Origin: G020344215 sp039586575 | Lineage (GTDB): Bacteria > Gemmatimonadota > Gemmatimonadetes > Palauibacterales > KS3-K002 | DNA length: 64,000 bases | NCBI GenBank assembly: GCA_039586575.1 | Contig: JBDHKD010000009.1 | Span: 1 to 64,000, forward strand | Direction: 5' to 3' | Shown here: positions 1-7,172 of the stretch, one piece after another | How positions within the stretch are numbered: the first letter of the stretch is position 1 | Layout: each line of letters opens with the position of its first letter | The notes under the pieces: model-generated | Told to the model about the DNA's origin: nothing | Seen by the model: the letters and a program-made list of their open reading frames with translations, nothing else | The model's database searches: none | Position numbers and translations under genes: made by a program

Positions 1-659
1 CGGGTCCACCGGGCGTGGGTCTCGCCGAGCGGCTGCGGCGCTACGGTATCGACACCGTCGACATCGCGATCGCCACCCACCCGCACGCCGACCACATCGG
101 CGGCATGGCCGCCGTGCTGCGGTCGCTGCCGGTCCGTTACTACATGGACAACGGCGAGCCGCACTCGACGGAAACGTATCGTGAACTGCTCTGGACGCTG
201 GAGCGGTCGAGCGTCGTCTACCTGGAGGCGACGGCGCGGACGATCGAGTTGGGCAGCGTGACTCTGACCGTGCTGCCGCCGCCGGCCAGCGGGTCCAACA
301 TCAACGACCGCTCGATCGGGCTCGTGGTCGAGTTCGGCGAGTTCCGGGCGCTGCTGACCGGCGACTCGGAGGTCGAGGAGTTGAACCACTTCCTCGCGCT
401 GGGTGTGCCCGAGGTCACGCTGCTGAAGGCGGCGCACCACGGGAGCCGGAACGGCGTGACGCCGGCCTGGCTCTCGGCCACGCGCCCGGACGTGGTGGTC
501 ATCATGTGCGCGTTCGACAACGCCTACGGCTACCCTCACCCCTGGGCGCTGCGCTACTATGAGGCGGTGGCCTCGGCGATCTATCGCACCGATCTGCAGG
601 GCGATGTGGTGGTCGAAGGGCGGCAGAACGGCGAGTACACCGTAACTACATCGCGCTGA
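1..659 (+). CDS. ComEC-type metallo-beta-lactamase-fold hydrolase, 5' truncated
   Basis: The frame is open from the window edge, so the N-terminus lies upstream; a GTG at base 15 is not a credible start because conserved residues (P-P-G-V-G) precede it. The metal-binding motif T-H-P-H-A-D-H is encoded at 75-95, followed by a GDS motif and A-H-H-G-S, the order seen in the extracellular nuclease-like domain of ComEC and in stand-alone relatives. The family binds two zinc ions and probably cleaves nucleic acid or phosphoesters. Whether a ComEC membrane domain precedes it cannot be seen. The following DUF3006 gene is a common partner of such stand-alone proteins. Confidence 0.85.
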   Translation, partial: GPPGVGLAERLRRYGIDTVDIAIATHPHADHIGGMAAVLRSLPVRYYMDNGEPHSTETYRELLWTLERSSVVYLEATARTIELGSVTLTVLPPPASGSNINDRSIGLVVEFGEFRALLTGDSEVEELNHFLALGVPEVTLLKAAHHGSRNGVTPAWLSATRPDVVVIMCAFDNAYGYPHPWALRYYEAVASAIYRTDLQGDVVVEGRQNGEYTVTTSR

Positions 660-697
660 CGGCGCGGGTGACGTTTCGGACGCGAGGTGATGGGCTC

Positions 698-973
698 ATG
701 CCTGCTCGTAAGTACTACGCGGTGGATCGGATCAAGAAGAAGCGTGCTGTACTGGTCGATGACACGGGCGACACGGTCGAGGTGCCGGTCGCGGAGCTGC
801 CCGCCGACTTACGAGAAGGCGTGGTGCTACGGGTCCCGCTCGGGGCCGACGGGTCGCCCGACTGGCCGACGGCGCAGGTCGATGAGGTAGAGACCGCGCG
901 GCGGCTCGCCGAGGCCGAGCGGCTGTTGGACGAGTTACGCCGCCGCGACCCGGGTGGCGATGTGAAGCTCTAG
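698..973 (+). CDS. DUF3006 domain protein
   Basis: A 91-residue soluble protein. The N-terminal half (A-V-D-R-I, then V-L-V-D-D, then V-P-V-A-E-L-P) has the short beta-rich pattern of DUF3006, small proteins of unknown function that often sit next to ComEC-like metallo-hydrolases; the C-terminus is a charged helix ending R-R-R-D-P. The ATG at 698 is preferred over an upstream GTG at 668 because GAGGTGA lies 7 bases before it. It starts 38 bases after the hydrolase stop, so the two are probably co-transcribed. Confidence 0.7.
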   Translation: MPARKYYAVDRIKKKRAVLVDDTGDTVEVPVAELPADLREGVVLRVPLGADGSPDWPTAQVDEVETARRLAEAERLLDELRRRDPGGDVKL

Positions 974-1015
974 CCGGGTGAAAACCGCGGCCGTGGCCGT
1001 CTCGTAGGGCGGGGC

Positions 1016-1756
1016 ATGGAGATGAGCGATCCGTTCGCCGAATTCGACGCGCTGGTCAAGGAGCTGGAGGAGGGGCTCGATCGGACACGCGCGCCCGATC
1101 GGGCCGAGGCGCCGCCGCGTCGCAGCGCGAAGGCGATCGCCGCCCGCTGGGGCTTCCGGGCGCTCCTCACCGTCGCTGCTCTGTTCTTGCCGTTCTACCT
1201 GTTGGTGGGCTCCTCGGTCTTTCTTTATCGAGGCTACGGCATTCCGACCTGGCCGGCGCTGCTCGCCGGGATGTTGCTGACGGTTCTGCTGCTGCTCGTC
1301 TACTCGGCCTGGGTGACGAAGCGGGTCTCGGGCAAGATCAGGATGCCGGGCTTTCTTCCCAAGACGCTGCTGGCCGTGGTGGGCGCGTACTGCCTGTACG
1401 CGCTGATCTACCTCTCGAGCATGAACGTGAAGGGTGGGGTCGAGGACACCTACCACTCGCTGCACCCGCTGTTGCGGCTGGCCACGAGTACGTTCATCCT
1501 GGTGGACAGCGATCTGGTGATCACGGACATGGAGCGGCAGCGGGAGGACTACGCGCGGATGGGATTGCCGCTGTACGAGCACTCGCTGCACTTTGAGCAG
1601 GCGGACGGCTACTCGCACGCCGTCGATCTCAGGACCGTCGATCGGTCCAGATGGCGGAACTTTCTGATGCGGGCCTATTTCAGGCTGATGGGCTTCAGGA
1701 CGGTGAGGCACGTCGGGACGGCTGACCACCTTCACGTTTCTCTCCCCATGCCCTAG
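1016..1756 (+). CDS. Three-pass membrane protein with C-terminal M15/hedgehog-like zinc site
   Basis: A 246-residue protein. A charged N-terminal region (about 1-45) is followed by three hydrophobic segments near residues 48-70, 78-102 and 118-138, then a soluble C-terminal domain of about 100 residues. That domain has S-L-H-F near residue 190, S-H-A-V-D-L-R near 200-206 and D-H-L-H-V-S-L near 237-243. The order H...D...HxH resembles the zinc site of LAS-type peptidases (M15 D,D-carboxypeptidases, hedgehog N-domain), with a few extra residues between the first His and the Asp. If active, it would face the periplasm and cut peptidoglycan stem peptides. This is a motif-based inference; no family was confirmed. 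Confidence 0.55.
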   Translation: MEMSDPFAEFDALVKELEEGLDRTRAPDRAEAPPRRSAKAIAARWGFRALLTVAALFLPFYLLVGSSVFLYRGYGIPTWPALLAGMLLTVLLLLVYSAWVTKRVSGKIRMPGFLPKTLLAVVGAYCLYALIYLSSMNVKGGVEDTYHSLHPLLRLATSTFILVDSDLVITDMERQREDYARMGLPLYEHSLHFEQADGYSHAVDLRTVDRSRWRNFLMRAYFRLMGFRTVRHVGTADHLHVSLPMP

Positions 1757-1773
1757 CGAGGAAGGACACCGAC

Positions 1774-2811
1774 ATGGAAGAGCTGCTGCGCGGTTGGGAT
1801 GGCGAACACGTGGTGATGCGCTACGACCGGGAGGCCGAGGCCTGGATCTTCATCGCCGTCCATTCGATGCGATTGGGCAACCCGTCCGGCGGAACGCGAA
1901 TGAAGGTTTACGACACGCCGGCCGACGGTCTGCGCGATGCGCTGCGGCTCGCCGAGGGGATGACGTACAAGTGGGCGGGCGTCGACTTTCCGATGGGTGG
2001 CGGAAAAGGGGTGATCGCGCTCACCCGGGCGCTGGAGCCCGACGTGCGGGATCGCCTGCTGGAACGTTACGGCGAGCTGGTGGAGACGCTGGCCGGGGTT
2101 TTCACCACCGGGGCCGACCTGGGCGTCGGACCGGACCTGGTGAAGGTGATCGGTCGGGAGACGACGCATGTATTGGGTACCCGAGCCGCCGGTGATCCGG
2201 GCCCGTGGACGGCCCTGAGCGTGTTCACGGCGATCGAGGCGACGGTGGAAGAGCTGTTCGGCAGCGCCGAGCTGGAAGGGCGGACGGTGCTGGTTCAGGG
2301 GACGGGCGACGTGGGCGTTCCGCTGAGCAAGCGGCTCTGGGACGCCGGTGCAAAGCTGAAGGTCGCCGATACGGACGCCGAGCGTGCGCGGGGCATCGCC
2401 GAGGAGCTGGGCGCCGAGGCCGTCGATGCCGGCGCCGTCTACGAGGAGCCGTGCGATGTTTTCGCGCCCTGTGCCGTGGGCGGGATTCTCAACCGGAACA
2501 CGATCTCGAAGCTGGCGTGCAAGGCGGTCGCCGGGGCGGCGAACAACCAGCTGGAGGTGCGTGAGGACGCTGACCGGCTGCACGAACGGGGCATCCTCTT
2601 CGCGCCGGACTTCATCAGTAACGCCGGTGGCGCGATAGCGCTTTGCGGTCTCGATTGTCTGCGGATGACCGACGACTACGTGGTGGCGAAGGTGCTGTCG
2701 ATTCGCGAGACGCTGCGAAGCATCTTCAAAGAGGCGCGGCTGAATAGCGAGTCGCCGCTCTGCGCGGCGGAGCGTCTCGCCCAGCGTGTGCTGGAGCGAG
2801 GCCCGGCGTAG
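1774..2811 (+). CDS. Leucine/valine-type amino acid dehydrogenase (Glu/Leu/Phe/Val dehydrogenase family)
   Basis: 345 residues, the usual length for leucine, valine and phenylalanine dehydrogenases (shorter than glutamate dehydrogenases). Two active-site lysines are visible: K66 in Y-K-W-A and K78 in M-G-G-G-K-G, with the 12-residue spacing typical of the family. The Rossmann motif G-T-G-D-V-G lies near residue 175. The enzyme reversibly deaminates branched-chain amino acids to 2-oxoacids with NAD+. GGAAGG precedes the ATG by 7 bases. The substrate (Leu versus Val or Phe) cannot be fixed from sequence alone. It meets the DUF2911 gene tail to tail, 6 bases apart. Confidence 0.88.
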   Translation: MEELLRGWDGEHVVMRYDREAEAWIFIAVHSMRLGNPSGGTRMKVYDTPADGLRDALRLAEGMTYKWAGVDFPMGGGKGVIALTRALEPDVRDRLLERYGELVETLAGVFTTGADLGVGPDLVKVIGRETTHVLGTRAAGDPGPWTALSVFTAIEATVEELFGSAELEGRTVLVQGTGDVGVPLSKRLWDAGAKLKVADTDAERARGIAEELGAEAVDAGAVYEEPCDVFAPCAVGGILNRNTISKLACKAVAGAANNQLEVREDADRLHERGILFAPDFISNAGGAIALCGLDCLRMTDDYVVAKVLSIRETLRSIFKEARLNSESPLCAAERLAQRVLERGPA

Positions 2812-2817
2812 CCTGGA

Positions 2818-3435
2818 CTAGCTTGCCCCCGATACGGGGATCGCCACCCGCGTGTTCTCCCACTCGAGAACGACGCTCACACCTCCGCTCTCACCATCGA
2901 TCGCGCTGATAGTGAAGGTCTCAACGAACTCGCCCGTCGATCCTGCCCGCACCGTTGCACGACCGACTTCCTGAGCGCGGACTTCGTCGGAGTAATTGTT
3001 CTCGCGGCCCCACTGGCTGGTGGAGCGGTTGACGATCACCTGCCACTCGGATTCGCCGGGAACGGTATAGAGCGAGTAAGTCCCGGGCTCGACCTCGATG
3101 CCGGCGATGTCGAGCGCCACCGACGTGTGGATCATCGTCGGCTCGTTGGCGCCGGTGCGCCAAAGCTGACCGTAGGGCACCAGGCTGTCCATGACCGCGC
3201 GCCCCTTTGCCGACGGCCGGCCGTAGCAGATCTTCACCGGACCGTCCTCGATAGTGAAACTCACCGAGTCGAGCGGGCTGAGGCGCGTTTCCAGCGGCAA
3301 ACGATCTATGTTCATGACGACGCAGGCGAGCTCGGCTTCCTGTGCGAGGCGAGCCTTCGTCTGCAGGTCGTGGTAAGCCATCCCAGCGGCGACAGTGACG
3401 AGCACGAACAGCACGAGGAATCCGTTCAAGCGCAT
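2818..3435 (-). CDS. DUF2911 domain protein, membrane-anchored or secreted
   Basis: 205 residues. The N-terminus has a hydrophobic segment (about 5-20) that is a signal peptide or anchor. The core contains Y-G-R-P, K-G-R, the hallmark V-P-Y-G-Q-L-W-R-T-G-A-N-E and, further on, a G-T-Y-S-L-Y-T-V-P pattern, all typical of DUF2911 proteins of Bacteroidota and Gemmatimonadota. The function is unknown; the fold is predicted to be beta-rich. CAGGAG lies 4 bases before the ATG. It is the last gene of a minus-strand run of exported proteins, 81 bases after the RCC1-type lipoprotein. Confidence 0.85.
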   Translation of the reverse strand: MRLNGFLVLFVLVTVAAGMAYHDLQTKARLAQEAELACVVMNIDRLPLETRLSPLDSVSFTIEDGPVKICYGRPSAKGRAVMDSLVPYGQLWRTGANEPTMIHTSVALDIAGIEVEPGTYSLYTVPGESEWQVIVNRSTSQWGRENNYSDEVRAQEVGRATVRAGSTGEFVETFTISAIDGESGGVSVVLEWENTRVAIPVSGAS

Positions 3436-3516
3436 GGCGGCTCCTGTGGGTGATAGTGAAGCGTGGAAGATATCCGGTGAGCGCCCGATGTCGATGGCCG
3501 GGCGACGCCGTATCGC

Positions 3517-4725
3517 TCAGTTCACCCGCACCGGTAAAGGCGTCCGGCTGCAGGGTGCGCCGCTGCAGGTCTCCTCGGTAGACTCGACCCCCAGCTCGCC
3601 TTCGCGGTTGAGCCCCCAGCAGTAGGCGGTGCCGGTGGCGGAGAGCGCGCAGGTGTGGGCGCCGCCGGCGCCGATCGCGATGTGGGTGTGCTGGTCGTTC
3701 ACAGCAGTGGGCACCAGCCGGGTCTCCTCGCTGCCGTCGCCGATCTGGCCGCGGTGGTTGGCGCCCCAGCAGCGGATACCGTTAGCCGCGAGCAGGCCGC
3801 AACTGTGCCCGTTGCCGGCGCTGATGGACATAAAGGCGAGGCCGCCCGCGACGGCGGCAGGGACGAAGCTGGGATTCGTCGTGCCGTCCCCGAGCTGCCC
3901 GGTCCGGTTGCGACCCCAGCAGAAGGCGGTCCCGCCTATGGCCACGCCGCAGGTGTGGGCCACGCCGGCGCTCACGCTCGTGAAGCCGGAGCCGCCGGTC
4001 ACGGCGACCGGGGTGGCGCTGCAAGGGGCGAGGTTGCCGAGCCCGTCCTCGCAGGTCTCGGCTGCCTCGGTGCCCAGGGCGCCCGAGCTGTCGGACCCCC
4101 AGCAGTGCACGGCTCCTTCGCGAGTCACGCCACAGGCATGCAGGCCGCCCGCGCTCAGCGAGTCGAATCGCAACCCCCCCGTGACTCGGGTGGGTTGGAG
4201 GGCGAACTCGCCCACGCCCGACCGCCCGTCGCCCAGCTGGCCGTCGGATGCCGAGCCCCAACAGTAGGCGATCCCCTCGGCGGTCAACGCGCAAGTATGA
4301 AGACCGCCGGCGCTGACGGCGACGAAAGTCCGACCGCCCGACACGGGAGTCGGGACGTTGCGCTCGCTGGTGGATCCGTCTCCCAGCTGCCCTTCCGAGT
4401 TACGGCCCCAGCAGTAGAGAGTCCCGTCGCTCGTCAGACCGCAGGTGTGCGCGATGCCCGCGTTCAGGGAGGTGAAGGTGTGCTCCCCGGCCACTGCAGT
4501 CGGTGCGAAGCGGTCGGTGTTGGTGCCGTCGCCAAGCTGGCCGCTCTGGTTGAAGCCCCAGCAATAGGCCCGACCGGCTTCCACGATCCCACAGGTGTGA
4601 TCCTCGCCGACGACCACCGACGTGAAATCGGGTCCGATGCCGACCCGGGTCGGCGAATCGCCGTCACAGCCGACCGGCGACGAGCATGCGAGGACGGACA
4701 ACAGGATATAGGCGCGCGCGGTCAC
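3517..4725 (-). CDS. Seven-bladed RCC1-type beta-propeller lipoprotein
   Basis: From the GTG at 4725 the product is 402 residues: a short hydrophobic N-terminus with a cysteine near residue 14 (V-L-A-C, lipobox-like), then seven RCC1 repeats of about 48-60 residues. Each blade carries H-[TSA]-C-[GA] and, 9-10 residues later, C-W-G, so each has a cysteine pair suited to a disulfide in an exported protein. Blades four and seven have an extra Cys pair in a loop. Another plausible start is GTG at 4767, whose GTGA would overlap the stop of the upstream GWxTD gene and give a longer basic n-region. Bacterial RCC1 proteins are usually thought to bind other proteins; no partner is evident. Confidence 0.85.
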   Translation of the reverse strand: MTARAYILLSVLACSSPVGCDGDSPTRVGIGPDFTSVVVGEDHTCGIVEAGRAYCWGFNQSGQLGDGTNTDRFAPTAVAGEHTFTSLNAGIAHTCGLTSDGTLYCWGRNSEGQLGDGSTSERNVPTPVSGGRTFVAVSAGGLHTCALTAEGIAYCWGSASDGQLGDGRSGVGEFALQPTRVTGGLRFDSLSAGGLHACGVTREGAVHCWGSDSSGALGTEAAETCEDGLGNLAPCSATPVAVTGGSGFTSVSAGVAHTCGVAIGGTAFCWGRNRTGQLGDGTTNPSFVPAAVAGGLAFMSISAGNGHSCGLLAANGIRCWGANHRGQIGDGSEETRLVPTAVNDQHTHIAIGAGGAHTCALSATGTAYCWGLNREGELGVESTEETCSGAPCSRTPLPVRVN

Positions 4726-4763
4726 TCGACGGGTCGATGCTCGCGCCTGGTGACGGCTCGGGT

Positions 4764-7061
4764 TCACCACGAACGGGCTCTGCGGTCGATGACGAGCGGC
4801 GCTAGGCGGTACACGGTGGTCGAAGGCTCGGAACTGGTGATCGTGAGCACCAGCGTGTACTCGCCTTCGCCGATCCCGGTCAGGCTCAAGGTCTTGCGTC
4901 GTTCGAGCCACGGCCGGCCGTCGCGCGCGCTGCTCTCCTCGAAGCGCAACTGGAGATCCGGTCGCTTGTCCTCCAGCACTTCTTGCACCCAGTCGAGCGG
5001 CGGGTCGACGGAATCCATCGGCGGGTCCTTCTCCTTCAGCAGTGTGACCTCGGTGATGAAGATCTGGCCCTCGGGCAGGCCATAGATCTCGTAGTACACG
5101 TCGACCGTCGCGTCCGGCGGATAGGTGTGGAGCGGGTTGAGCGCCATAGCCTGCTGGCCGCGTTCCCAGCTTCCCGGCCCGGGGTGAGCCACGACCAGCG
5201 AGCTGACGCTGATCTGTGGCGGATCCGCGAAACGCAGGAACCACGGCACGGTGAACGTGCCGGCGGTGATGTTGCCCCGCACCTTGTCGTCGGACCCCGG
5301 GTCGAGGGGCCGGAAGGCGGCGACGCGATAGCCCCAGCGGCCCGGGGCCGCCCGGCCCCGCAGGTGCCCGAGGATCCAGTCGCGCGCGCCGCCGACCGGG
5401 GGTCGGGCTGCCATGTCGAACCGGTCGACGACGGTATCGGCCCCGAAGATGGAGGCGCGCAGCTGCAAGTCACATTCGCGGCCGGTCTCCCGGTCCTCAC
5501 ATCTCAGCTGCTCGACGGGGACGGCGTAGGCGAGCGTGACCTCGATGCTCCCCGGTTCGTGACCGTGGAAGAAGAGCCACTCGAAGCCGAATTCCAGTCG
5601 CCGGTCCAGCGGCAGGCGGTGCTCGTCGTTGGCCAGCATCGCGCCGGCAGCGGCCTCGGCCCGGTCTCGCTCGCGTCGACCCTCCTCCAGCGTTCTCAAG
5701 CGGTCGCCGGATTCCAACCGGAACGCCAGCATGTAATAGTCGGTGATGGAAGATCCGAGCCTGTAGTAGCACTGACTGGGTAGAACGGTCACCAGACTCC
5801 ACGCTTCGGATTTGCGCTCGGGGGTGAAGTGGACGACGGCGTTCCCGCCTCCCTCATCCGGATAGACCCAGGTTCTGTAGACGTTACGTTGTTCAAGCAG
5901 GCACGGGATCACCCGGTCGGGCTCGCCCATTCGGATGTAGACGAGCCCGCGGTCGTCGAGGATCTCGTCGTGCGGGCGGTCGAACTGGTCGGTAGAGAGT
6001 CGCGGCGCCGCCTCGCTGGTGCGGCGGTAGGCTTCATGCGCGTAGCGCAGGCGTGCGAAGTGCTCCGCCAGTCGTTCGTCTTCGCTGACCAGGTCGCGCG
6101 CCGCGCGCCGCGCCCAGAAGTTGCGCACCCAGGCGGCTCGGCCGGCTCCTGTGCGCAGCTCCTCCCACTCTTCCCGCTCCTCGGGGCTGAAGATGAAGCG
6201 GATATCGTAGCCGACCTCGGCGGTCAACGCGCTGTCCGCCAGGCCGTCCAGGGCGCTCCAATAGGCTTGCGTCGCCTCGCTTCCGCGCTCGAGCGCGAAC
6301 AGGGCGCGGGCCGCGTCGTAGAGCGCGAGTCGGTCGTTGGTGCCAGCCCAGGACCGGCGGAAGGCGGAAAACGCGGCGGCGAACGAGTCGGCCTCCATCC
6401 ACAAGCGCCCGCGCCACAGGTCGGCCGCCGGGTCCAGGCCGCCCGACTCCGTGTAGCGGTCGAGCGCCTCCATCGCCCACGATTGCCAGCGCTTGCGACG
6501 GCCCGGCTTCCCCTCGAAGGTGCGCCGACTGAGGGCGCTCAGCGCGACGGCCGGGACGAGCCAATCGGGGCGGAGTTCCGAGGCGCGTCGGAAGTCCTGG
6601 ATCGCCAGCTCGGTGTTGTCGCGGTCGCGCAGCCGGGCCCAAACCTCGGCGGCGAAAAAACTCTTGGTGCCCAGCTCGCGCCGCACCAGCCCGCGGTAGT
6701 AGAAGAAGCACGCGTCGTCCTCGTAAGCCGACTCGGCCCGCTGGAGGTGGTCAGACGCCTCGCCCAGATGGTCGGCCAGGCCGGTCTCCAGGCCCAACTG
6801 GAGAGCCGCGAGCCCGGCGGTCGCCTCGCTTTGCGGGTCGCGACGGTCGGCCGCGTCGATGAAGCGCTGCAGCAGAGGCGTGTCGTACTGGGCGATGGAA
6901 TCAGCGATCGCGCAGATATCGCGGGGTGACGAGGTCGGAGGAGTTTGGGTTGCGGCGCTGAGGGCCGGGAAACCCGTCGGACTGACAAGGATGACCAGCC
7001 CGGCGGAGCAAGCCAACGCGAGGAAGCGGCAATACTCCAGCCTGCTCAATGAGGGCCTCAT
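4764..7061 (-). CDS. Exported GWxTD-like protein 1 with N-terminal TPR-like region
   Basis: 765 residues with a signal peptide or lipoprotein-like N-terminus. Residues about 60-330 are helical and TPR-like (A-I-Q-D-F-R-R-A-S-E-L-R-P-D-W and similar). A domain follows with F-W-A-R-R-A-A-R-D and, downstream, D-D-R-G-L-V-Y-I-R-M-G-E-P, the framework of GWxTD domains, although the signature residues themselves are degenerate. The last 350 residues look beta-rich. It is clearly paralogous to the gene at 7173-9497: both share V-S-V-S-S-L-V-V-A, A-L-N-P-L-H-T-Y-P and L-Q-L-R-F-E-E-S. The function of GWxTD proteins is unknown. No strong ribosome-binding site precedes the ATG. Confidence 0.7.
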   Translation of the reverse strand: MRPSLSRLEYCRFLALACSAGLVILVSPTGFPALSAATQTPPTSSPRDICAIADSIAQYDTPLLQRFIDAADRRDPQSEATAGLAALQLGLETGLADHLGEASDHLQRAESAYEDDACFFYYRGLVRRELGTKSFFAAEVWARLRDRDNTELAIQDFRRASELRPDWLVPAVALSALSRRTFEGKPGRRKRWQSWAMEALDRYTESGGLDPAADLWRGRLWMEADSFAAAFSAFRRSWAGTNDRLALYDAARALFALERGSEATQAYWSALDGLADSALTAEVGYDIRFIFSPEEREEWEELRTGAGRAAWVRNFWARRAARDLVSEDERLAEHFARLRYAHEAYRRTSEAAPRLSTDQFDRPHDEILDDRGLVYIRMGEPDRVIPCLLEQRNVYRTWVYPDEGGGNAVVHFTPERKSEAWSLVTVLPSQCYYRLGSSITDYYMLAFRLESGDRLRTLEEGRRERDRAEAAAGAMLANDEHRLPLDRRLEFGFEWLFFHGHEPGSIEVTLAYAVPVEQLRCEDRETGRECDLQLRASIFGADTVVDRFDMAARPPVGGARDWILGHLRGRAAPGRWGYRVAAFRPLDPGSDDKVRGNITAGTFTVPWFLRFADPPQISVSSLVVAHPGPGSWERGQQAMALNPLHTYPPDATVDVYYEIYGLPEGQIFITEVTLLKEKDPPMDSVDPPLDWVQEVLEDKRPDLQLRFEESSARDGRPWLERRKTLSLTGIGEGEYTLVLTITSSEPSTTVYRLAPLVIDRRARSW

Positions 7062-7172
7062 TTCAGAGTCACGAGAACGGATTCAACGGGTGCTACTGCA
7101 AGATACGGCCGTAGAGAGGACGACGCATGAGGGAGTCCGAACGACCGTGGGGTGACCGGAGGGTGTCGCCGG

